Part shown: in pieces, positions 52,213 to 58,874 of the stretch
How the letters are laid out: each line of letters starts with the position of its first letter
How positions within the stretch are numbered: position 1 is the stretch's first letter
Assembly: GCF_003569045.1 (NCBI RefSeq)
Contig: NZ_BFCB01000003.1
Location: forward strand, 992,001 to 1,056,000
DNA: 64,000 nt
Source of the DNA: Aggregatilinea lenta
GTDB taxonomy: Bacteria; Chloroflexota; Anaerolineae; Aggregatilineales; Aggregatilineaceae
Direction of reading: 5' to 3'
The notes under the pieces: model-generated
Told to the model about the DNA's origin: nothing
The model's database searches: none
The model's input: the letters and a program-made list of their open reading frames with translations, nothing else
Translations under genes and position numbers: made by a program

Positions 52213-53144
52213 GAGGCTTTCCCCCGGATGCTCTCGCGCAGTTCGTACAGGTACAGCAGCGCGAACACGGACAGGATCAGCACTGCCACGACGCCATACG
52301 CTGCCGCATCGCCGAACTGGAACTTGCCGAAGCCATAGTCGTAGATAATGGTCGGGAAGATGTGCGTGCTGTCCAGCGGACCGCCGCGCGTGGTGACCCA
52401 GATCATGTCGAAATAATTGAAGGTGAACACGGTCGTCAGGAGCAGGTTGAGCCGGATGATGCCCGAAATGGAGGGGATCACGACGTGGAAGAAGCGCTGC
52501 GCGGCGTTCGCGCCGTCGATCTGCGCCGCTTCGATCTGCTGCTGGTCCACGCCTTGCAGCGCGGCGAGGTAAATCACGGTGGAGAAGGGGAAGCCCTTCC
52601 ACACGGCGGCGACGATCACCGCGACCATCGCCATGCCCGGCTCGGCCAGCCACGCCGTTTTTTGCGACGTGACGCCCAGGCTGATCAGGATCGAGTTGAT
52701 CAGGCCCAACTGGGGATCGTACATGAAGCGCCACAGCAGCGCCGCCACGATGCCCGGCAGCACCCACGGCAGCAGCACGAGGCCGCGCATCAAGCCCTTG
52801 CCCGGCAGGTTCTGGTTGAGCAGCAGCGCCGTCAGCACGCCGAAGATGTTCTGGAACAGGACGACGCTGATGGTCCACACCAGCGAGTTCTGCACGATCT
52901 GCCAGAAGTCGGCGTCGTGCAGCATGTCGCTGTAACGCTGCAAGCCGATGTATTCGGGCGTCGGGTTGAGGAACGACGTCGAAAACAGGCTCTCGTAAAA
53001 CGTGCGGATCATGGGGTAGTACATCAGCGCGATGACCAGCACGGTGGCGGGCAGCACGAACAGGATCGCCAGACCGAGACCGTGCGTTTCTTTGCGCTGG
53101 TGGGTACTGCGTTTGAGGGCGTTCGCCCGGATTTGAGCTGCCAT
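52209..53144 (-). CDS. CUT1-type ABC transporter permease (MalF type)
   Basis: 311 residues, six membrane segments, EAA loop QQIEAAQIDGANAAQRFFHVVIP. ATG 53144 has AAGGACG upstream; an extension to 53171 would run into the intercistronic hairpin. It follows the binding-protein gene by 69 bp. Confidence 0.92.
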   Translation of the reverse strand: MAAQIRANALKRSTHQRKETHGLGLAILFVLPATVLVIALMYYPMIRTFYESLFSTSFLNPTPEYIGLQRYSDMLHDADFWQIVQNSLVWTISVVLFQNIFGVLTALLLNQNLPGKGLMRGLVLLPWVLPGIVAALLWRFMYDPQLGLINSILISLGVTSQKTAWLAEPGMAMVAVIVAAVWKGFPFSTVIYLAALQGVDQQQIEAAQIDGANAAQRFFHVVIPSISGIIRLNLLLTTVFTFNYFDMIWVTTRGGPLDSTHIFPTIIYDYGFGKFQFGDAAAYGVVAVLILSVFALLYLYELRESIRGKAS

Positions 53145-53162
53145 CGAAAGCGTCCTTGAAAA

Positions 53163-53198
53163 GAGGACCACCCGCCGTCAGGGGGCCGGGCGGTCCTC
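53163..53198 (-). terminator. Intercistronic hairpin with short T-run after SBP gene
   Basis: On the - strand: GAGGACCGCCCG pairs with CGGGTGGTCCTC (12 bp, one G-T), followed by TTTTC. It probably acts as a partial terminator that lowers permease relative to binding-protein expression. Confidence 0.6.
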
Positions 53199-53213
53199 GT
53201 GCTCAATGGCGGA

Positions 53214-54449
53214 TTAACCGAGATCGTTAATCTGCGAGCAGGCGTCGGCCACGGCGTCTTCGACGGCGGTGCCGTTGAAGATCGACTGGATCATCTGCTG
53301 CTCGATGTCGGACAGCTCAAGATAGTTCGGCGACAGCGGGCGCGGCTGGGCGTTGTTCAGGTGCTCCAGGATGATGTCCGCGCCTTCACGGTTCTCTTCG
53401 AGGAAGGCCTGGGCCGCCTCGACGTTTGCGGGGATGAGGTCCACGACCTTGCCGTTGACGTCCTTGCTGGTCAGGAACTCGATGAACTTCCAGGCTTCTT
53501 CCTTGTGCTGCGACTGCTCGTAAACCACGAGGTTCCAGCCGCCGTACGTGCCGACCGGGGTCTTGCCTTCGGGCGCGGTTCCGGCCACGAAGCCCCAGTC
53601 CAGATCGCTGCCCTGGAGGGTCGGCTGCTCAAGCGCAGGCCACCACTCGACGCCCACCGAGCCGTTCAGGAAGAGCTGGCGCACGTCTTCGTTCATGGTG
53701 TTCAGCAGACCTTCGGGCGCGTAGGGGATCAGGCTCACGAGGTAGTCGAGCGCTTCCACCGCTTCCGGCTCGTCCAGCGCGCAGGTGCCATCTTCGTGCA
53801 GCACGGCGCCGCCATTGGAGAAGATGAACGAGTCCACCACGACGACGATACTTTCATTCGGGAAGCCGAACAGGCCCACGCCGTACTGCCCGGCGTCGGG
53901 ATCGGTCAGCGCTTCGGCGGCGGCCTTCAGGCCGTCCCAGGTGGTGATGCTCTGCGGATCGACGCCAGCGGCCTCGAACAGCGCGTTGTTATAGAAGCTG
54001 AACTGCCAGACATCCACGTTGAAGGGGATGCCCCACACCTGGCCATCCCACATGGCCGACTGCCACGCGCCGGGGAAGAATGCGTCTTCTGCAACGGTTT
54101 CCGAGTTTGCTATATAATCGTCCAGGGGCATGACCGCACCGGCGACAGCGAATGCAGGGTTCCAAATCTGGTCCACTGTCGAGATATCGGGCGCATTGCC
54201 CCCTTGCACTGCCAGGATCAGGCGGTCCTGGTATTCGGTGTAGGGCACGGTCACCACGTCGATCTTGATGTTCGGGTAGGCCGCTTCGAATTCCTCCACG
54301 GCGGCCTGCTGGTAAGCGCTCAGCCCCGATTCGGTCTGCTGGTTATCCCAGAAAGTCAGCGTGACGACGTCATCGCTTTGCGCGCCGACGGTGCCGAGCA
54401 CCGGAACGGCGATGATCACGATCAAAAGCAACAAACCAAGACGTTTCAT
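53214..54449 (-). CDS. CUT1-type ABC transporter substrate-binding protein
   Basis: 411 residues. Signal peptide MKRLGLLLLIVIIAVPVLGTVGAQS; mature protein opens with VTLTFWDNQQTESG, typical for sugar binders (family 1). No lipobox. AAAGGAC before ATG 54449. It delivers the compound degraded by the operon's glycyl-radical pathway (inference); the family fits sugars, polyols or glycerophosphate-like compounds. Confidence 0.92.
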   Translation of the reverse strand: MKRLGLLLLIVIIAVPVLGTVGAQSDDVVTLTFWDNQQTESGLSAYQQAAVEEFEAAYPNIKIDVVTVPYTEYQDRLILAVQGGNAPDISTVDQIWNPAFAVAGAVMPLDDYIANSETVAEDAFFPGAWQSAMWDGQVWGIPFNVDVWQFSFYNNALFEAAGVDPQSITTWDGLKAAAEALTDPDAGQYGVGLFGFPNESIVVVVDSFIFSNGGAVLHEDGTCALDEPEAVEALDYLVSLIPYAPEGLLNTMNEDVRQLFLNGSVGVEWWPALEQPTLQGSDLDWGFVAGTAPEGKTPVGTYGGWNLVVYEQSQHKEEAWKFIEFLTSKDVNGKVVDLIPANVEAAQAFLEENREGADIILEHLNNAQPRPLSPNYLELSDIEQQMIQSIFNGTAVEDAVADACSQINDLG

Positions 54450-54571
54450 TTGAGGGTCCTTTCAAGCCAAATGAAGAACTATCTAAACACGTGCGACTCC
54501 ACGGACGAGATGGGTTTGGAGCGTCCTCCTCTCTGCTGTGCTACACGACGGATGGCGCGGGGTGGGTGGCG

Positions 54572-56275
54572 TCAGGAACAGGTGGATTGACCCGCGATAA
54601 TGATTTTGATGCCCTGCTGTGTGAACTCGAGACTTTGCGAAGCGCGAATGCCTGTGTCGGTGATGAGCGTATCGATCCGGTCGATGCCGTCTACGTGAAA
54701 CTTGGCGTCCGTGTCGATGACGGTGTGATCGGCCAGCACGATGACTTCGCGCGCGGCCTGGATCATGCTGCGGCGGATGTCCGCCTCGGCTTCGGTCGCC
54801 GACGAGATGCCGAAGGCGCTCGACAGACCGCCCGCGACTAAAAATACCTTATCGGCGTGGAGCTGCTTGAGCAGCAGCCGTGCGCCGCGCCCGACCAGCG
54901 CCTGCGCTTCACGGTCGAGGTTGCCGCCGGTCAGCACGAGGTCGATCTGCGTATCGGGCTGGATCAGCTTGCACACGTCGATGGAGTTGGTGATGACCAT
55001 CAGGTTCTGGCGTCCGCTGAGGTAGCACGCCATATCGGACGTCGCGGTGCCGGTGTCGAGTATGATCGTCTCGCCGTCGCCGACGTACTCCGCCGCGGCC
55101 TTGCCGATCAGGCAACGCAGGTCGCGGATCTCTGCCTTGACGTTGGCGTTGACGTCCACTGCCGAAAACTCGATGCCGAGCGCATCGGCGCGCTGCTGCA
55201 TCGAGCGCGCGAGGTTCTGGTACCACTCGTGCGTGGGGTAGTGGACCACAAACGACAGCTTGTTACGCGGCACGTGGGTCCGGCTTTCGAGCCATGCCGG
55301 ATCGACCAGCGCCGCCAGCCGCGCGGCGTCGAAGGTCCAGCCGCCGTCGTGCTTCGCGTAATAGTCCCCCAGCGTATCCGCCGTCAGCAGCGCGCGCGGC
55401 GTGATGACTTCCGCACCCACGGCCTCGCCCAACCACAACCGCGCGACCAGCTCCACGCCCACGTAGCCCACGATCTCCGGGAACAACGCCATGCACGCCT
55501 TCAGCGGGCCGCCGGGCTGCTGGAGCACGTTGAACAGCGTCGAGCCTTCACCGCCGACGTTGACGGCGATCAGCCGGTCCGTGTCGTAGCGCAGGCCGCT
55601 GTAGGCCTGGATGCCCGCCAGGATCGAGTCGTCGTTGATGGCGAAGATCACGTTGGTGTGCGGGTGCAGCCGCAGCACGTCCGTTGCGATGCGGTACACC
55701 TCGCTGTACGTGCCGCGCCCGTCCACGGTGAGGATCTGCGCATCGTCGCCCAGCGTGGCACGCACGCCGTCCACAAAACCGTCCGTGCGGGCCTTCGTGT
55801 TGGCGAGGTCGTACTGCGAGATGCACAGGATGTGCGCCTGCCCGTCCACATGCGCGCGATAATAGTCGCCGGTCCATTCACCCAACTCGTACCCGGCGCG
55901 GTAGTTGTCCGGTCCCAGGTAGACGGCCCCCGCCTGCGGGGACGACTCGGCGATGAAGGGAATCTGGTTGCGGATGGCGCGCTCGCGGAGAGTGTGAGCG
56001 GTGTTGTTCTGTACGGGCGCGAGGATCAGCGCGTCCGGTTCCAGGTCGGCTTGCCCGGCCTGCGATGCGTCCGCGATGTGCGCGGTGTCCGGCCCGGTGC
56101 GCTTAACCGCGCCGCCATAGGTGCGCCGCAGCAGGCCCTGCGCGTCGAGGCGGCTCAGGTCGCGCCGGATCGTCATCTCGGTGACGTCGCACGCCTGGGC
56201 CAGATCGCGCACGGTGGCGATGCCCTGTTCGTTGACCTGGGTGAGGATGATGGTGTCGCGTTCGCTGGGGATCAT
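54572..56275 (-). CDS. DeoR-family regulator with inserted periplasmic-binding-protein domain
   Basis: 567 residues versus about 255 for ordinary DeoR proteins. Domain order: DeoR winged helix (1-55, IATVRDLAQACDVTEMTIRRDL); type I periplasmic-binding-like region (about 75-305, DALILAPVQNNT, GFVDGV, INDDSILAGIQAY); a second short stretch resembling the opening of another binding domain (338-378); then the DeoR sensor domain (382-548, ILDTGTATSDMA, ITNSIDV, LTGGNL, LADHTVIDTDAKF, ITDTGI). The start is ATG 56275, from the usual DeoR opening MIPSER and from a promoter whose start site falls inside longer frames. Likely represses or activates the adjacent operon. Confidence 0.88.
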   Translation of the reverse strand: MIPSERDTIILTQVNEQGIATVRDLAQACDVTEMTIRRDLSRLDAQGLLRRTYGGAVKRTGPDTAHIADASQAGQADLEPDALILAPVQNNTAHTLRERAIRNQIPFIAESSPQAGAVYLGPDNYRAGYELGEWTGDYYRAHVDGQAHILCISQYDLANTKARTDGFVDGVRATLGDDAQILTVDGRGTYSEVYRIATDVLRLHPHTNVIFAINDDSILAGIQAYSGLRYDTDRLIAVNVGGEGSTLFNVLQQPGGPLKACMALFPEIVGYVGVELVARLWLGEAVGAEVITPRALLTADTLGDYYAKHDGGWTFDAARLAALVDPAWLESRTHVPRNKLSFVVHYPTHEWYQNLARSMQQRADALGIEFSAVDVNANVKAEIRDLRCLIGKAAAEYVGDGETIILDTGTATSDMACYLSGRQNLMVITNSIDVCKLIQPDTQIDLVLTGGNLDREAQALVGRGARLLLKQLHADKVFLVAGGLSSAFGISSATEAEADIRRSMIQAAREVIVLADHTVIDTDAKFHVDGIDRIDTLITDTGIRASQSLEFTQQGIKIIIAGQSTCS

Positions 56276-56302
56276 TTTCGTAAATGTTTGACTTTGCCGT
56301 AA

Positions 56303-56320
56303 AACATGCTTGATCATGTT
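56303..56320. promoter_or_regulatory. Candidate operator of the DeoR-type regulator
   Basis: AACATG-N6-CATGTT inverted repeat directly downstream of the regulator's -10 box, well placed for autoregulation. Confidence 0.45.
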
Positions 56321-56321
56321 C

Positions 56322-56350
56322 ATGATAGAACAAATAGAAGCAAGAGTCAA
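56322..56350 (-). promoter_or_regulatory. Promoter of the DeoR-type regulator
   Basis: On the - strand: TTGACT (56350-56345), 17-bp spacer, TATCAT (56327-56322). Confidence 0.6.
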
Positions 56351-56457
56351 TCAAGGTGAAATTATTCGAACATGGATCTGACTATTTCGGCGGCGTAACG
56401 CAAAACGCCAGCGTGTGCGTGGCGCTGGCGTCGAGGGTTAGCGTATGCAGCGGGGCG

Positions 56458-56916
56458 TTACTGCACGGCAAGCTGCGCGAGCACGCTGTCCGGCCCGACG
56501 AAGATCGAGCCGCCGCGCTGCACGGTCGCACGGATCAGCGGCAGGAGGGCGTCACGCTCGCGGCTCACCCGCACGATCCAGTCCTGGGGCGCGGAGGTGT
56601 CGGGGTCGTGTTTCGCGCCCCAGTTCGCCAGCTCCAGCACGACCGGGATCAGGTCCAGCCCCTTCTCGGTCAGGCGATAGACCTCTTTGCGCCCATCGGT
56701 CGGGTGCGACTGTTTGATCAAGAGGCCGCGCTGTTCCATTTGCGCGAGGCGGCTGGCGAGCACGTTGGTGGCGATGCCCTCGTCCGAGTCGAGGAACTCG
56801 CCGTAGGTCTGTTTGCCGAAGTACACGATGTCGCGCACGATGAGCAGCGACCACATATCGCCGAACGTTTCGAGCGAGAAGTTAATCGGGCAGTCGGAGC
56901 GCCGGGTCCTGGTCAT
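56458..56916 (-). CDS. HxlR-family transcriptional regulator
   Basis: 152 residues from ATG 56916. HxlR winged helix: CPINFSLETFGDMWSLLIVRDI, LASRLAQMEQRGLL, YRLTEKGLDLIPV. It has the single N-terminal Cys common to redox-sensing members (Cys8 in RSDCPI). Divergent from a VOC-family gene with a shared AT-rich control region carrying an ACTTG-N7-CAAGT repeat. A longer frame to 56973 would cross that promoter region. Confidence 0.9.
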   Translation of the reverse strand: MTRTRRSDCPINFSLETFGDMWSLLIVRDIVYFGKQTYGEFLDSDEGIATNVLASRLAQMEQRGLLIKQSHPTDGRKEVYRLTEKGLDLIPVVLELANWGAKHDPDTSAPQDWIVRVSRERDALLPLIRATVQRGGSIFVGPDSVLAQLAVQ

Positions 56917-56966
56917 GATCGGTTGCCAGTCAGGGATATTGACAGCGTAAATTAGAAAATATGTTC

Positions 56967-56995
56967 TTGACATTTATCTCGAAATCTATTATGCT
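56967..56995 (+). promoter_or_regulatory. Promoter of the VOC-family gene
   Basis: TTGACA (56967-56972), 17-bp spacer, TATGCT (56990-56995). Confidence 0.7.
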
Positions 56996-57001
56996 ATATT
57001 T

Positions 57002-57018
57002 ACTTGTAAAATGCAAGT
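57002..57018. promoter_or_regulatory. Candidate HxlR operator
   Basis: ACTTG-N7-CAAGT inverted repeat, located at the predicted transcription start of the VOC gene. Confidence 0.45.
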
Positions 57019-57075
57019 GAACTCCCGCCAGTCTTCCGGCGAGAGCCTCCGTCGAGCATAGCCAAGGAGACACCG

Positions 57076-57546
57076 ATGCAGCGCATCACACCTTTTCTCT
57101 GGTTCGACAACCAAGCCGAAGAAGCCGCTCACTTTTACGTCTCGATCTTCAGGAACGCGAAAATTCTGGACATCAGACGTTACACCGAGGCTGGACCCGC
57201 GCCCGCGGGCACGGTGATGACCGCGTCCTTCTCGCTAGACGGGCAGGAGTTCGTGGCGCTGAACGGCGGCCCGCAGTACCAGTTCACCCCGGCGATCTCG
57301 TTCTACGTGGACTGCGAGTCGCAGGAGGAGGTCGACCGCCTGTGGAACGCGCTGCTGGACGGTGGGCAGCCGGTGCAGTGTGGCTGGATCACGGATAAGT
57401 ACGGCGTCTCGTGGCAAATCGTGCCGTCCGTGTTGAACGAGCTGATGCAGAACGCGTCGCCCGAACAGGCCCTGCGCGTGACCGAAGCCCTGTTCAAAAT
57501 GGTGAAGATCGACGTCGCGGGGCTGCAAAAGGCCTACGCCGGGTGA
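57076..57546 (+). CDS. VOC-family protein, PhnB/3-demethylubiquinone-methyltransferase-like
   Basis: 156 residues. Opens MQRITPFLWFDNQAEEAAHFYVSIF and contains TASFSLDGQEFVALNGG, ISFYVDC and GWITDKYGVSWQIVP, standard for the PhnB-like branch of the glyoxalase/VOC fold. Members are usually of unknown function and often paired with HxlR regulators, as here. AAGGAGA before ATG 57076. Confidence 0.92.
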   Translation: MQRITPFLWFDNQAEEAAHFYVSIFRNAKILDIRRYTEAGPAPAGTVMTASFSLDGQEFVALNGGPQYQFTPAISFYVDCESQEEVDRLWNALLDGGQPVQCGWITDKYGVSWQIVPSVLNELMQNASPEQALRVTEALFKMVKIDVAGLQKAYAG

Positions 57547-57569
57547 CGCGCCGGATCGTTCCATCGTGG

Positions 57570-57610
57570 AGACCTCACCCCCCGCAATCAGGTTGGAGGG
57601 GGCGACAAAC
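57570..57610 (+). repeat. Dispersed intergenic repeat, diverged copy 3
   Basis: Starts AGACCTCACCCCCC and ends GGAGGGGGCGACAAAC, a shortened version of the copies at 21153 and 39792. Confidence 0.5.
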
Positions 57611-57633
57611 GAATAATCGGCGGGTTTAGTGCG

Positions 57634-57661
57634 GGCGGGTTTGCAACCCGCCTGCTTTTTT
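57634..57661 (+). terminator. Rho-independent terminator of the VOC gene
   Basis: Stem GGCGGGTT/AACCCGCC with a 3-base loop, followed by TGCTTTTTT. Confidence 0.85.
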
Positions 57662-57744
57662 AAGCCCTCCATCGCGCAGCTACGGCTCTCCCCACCGCCC
57701 GCACTGCTATAATCGATCCAGCGCAATACACACGGAATCCACCT

Positions 57745-58857
57745 ATGGAACCCCTCACGATCGAACAGGTGCGAATGCTCCGCCTGCGGGCGCAGCGCCT
57801 GCATCCTGACCAGGCACACACGTCGTCTGTGGCCGATCTTGTGCGCGATCTAGGCGGCTTGCAGGCCCAGGAGCTACCCTCGGCGGTGCTCGGCATTCGC
57901 GTGCGCAGCCATAAGGCGAGCGCTGAAACGGTCCGGCAGGCGCGCGAAACGGATCGTTCCATCGTGCTGACGTGGGCGATGCGCGGCACGCGGTACCTCG
58001 TCGCGGCGGCGGACCTGGGCTGGATGCTGCCGCTGTTCGGTCCGTTGTTCATCGAGCGCGGCCAGCGACGCTACAAGCAGTTGGGCCTGGACGCCACGAC
58101 ACGCACGCGGGCTGCCAACCGGATCGCTGCTGCGCTGGCAGATGGCGCAGCGTTGACGCGCGCGGAACTGGCCGACGTGCTGGCGAAAGAGGACATTCCC
58201 GTCGCAGGGCAAGCGATCGCGCATCTGGTTGGCTTCGCGGCGCTGTCGGGCGTGATCTGCTTCGGGCCGGAGCGGGGTGGGGAGCTGACGTACGTGGCGC
58301 TGCCGGAGTGGACGGACGCGGGCGACGATCCCGGCGAGGCGGAGGCCCTGGCAAGACTCGCGCGGCGCTACCTGGGCGCATATAGTCCAGCAGCGCTGGA
58401 CGACTTCGCGAACTGGTCCGGCCTCCCGGCGAAGCAGGCCCGCGCCGGACTTGAGGCCATCGAGCATGACCTCGTGCCGGTCGAAGTCGAGGGATCTCCG
58501 GCGTGGATGCCGAAGGGGCACGCGGCGTGGCTGGACGAACCGCCGGGCGATCCGGTGGTGCGCCTGCTGCCCGCCTACGACGGCTATCTGCTCGGCTACA
58601 AGGGCCGGGACTTCATGGTGTCCGGCGCGCACGCGCGGCGCATCCATCCCGGCGGCGGCTTGCTCAAGCCGACCCTGATCGTGGACGGCTGCGCGCGGGG
58701 TGTCTGGAAGCTGGAACGCACAAAACGCGGCGTGACGGTCGTCGTCGCGCCGTTCGAGCCGCTGGACGAGGCTGCGCGCGCCGGGATCGACGCCGAGGTC
58801 GGGGATCTTGCGCGCTTCCTCGACCAGGAGCCAGACTGCCGGATCGAGCAGCCGTAG
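57745..58857 (+). CDS. AlkZ/YcaQ-like winged-helix protein (HTH_42, putative DNA glycosylase)
   Basis: 370 residues. Three winged-helix-type units with a beta-barrel C-terminus; the family includes AlkZ and YcaQ, which remove damaged or crosslinked bases. The catalytic-type Q-x-Q motif is Q40-A-Q42 (GLQAQE). LTWAMRGTRYLV and LLPAYDGYLLGYKGRDFMV are conserved family blocks. It stands alone; whether it acts in general repair or gives self-resistance to a genotoxin is unknown. Confidence 0.85.
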   Translation: MEPLTIEQVRMLRLRAQRLHPDQAHTSSVADLVRDLGGLQAQELPSAVLGIRVRSHKASAETVRQARETDRSIVLTWAMRGTRYLVAAADLGWMLPLFGPLFIERGQRRYKQLGLDATTRTRAANRIAAALADGAALTRAELADVLAKEDIPVAGQAIAHLVGFAALSGVICFGPERGGELTYVALPEWTDAGDDPGEAEALARLARRYLGAYSPAALDDFANWSGLPAKQARAGLEAIEHDLVPVEVEGSPAWMPKGHAAWLDEPPGDPVVRLLPAYDGYLLGYKGRDFMVSGAHARRIHPGGGLLKPTLIVDGCARGVWKLERTKRGVTVVVAPFEPLDEAARAGIDAEVGDLARFLDQEPDCRIEQP

Positions 58858-58874
58858 CCGCCTCGCCCCCGCGC

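Noticed and set aside
53199-56302. Long + strand open frames (463 and 481 codons) opposite the CUT1 binding protein and the DeoR-type regulator
   Set aside because: Both are compositional mirrors of well-supported - strand genes.
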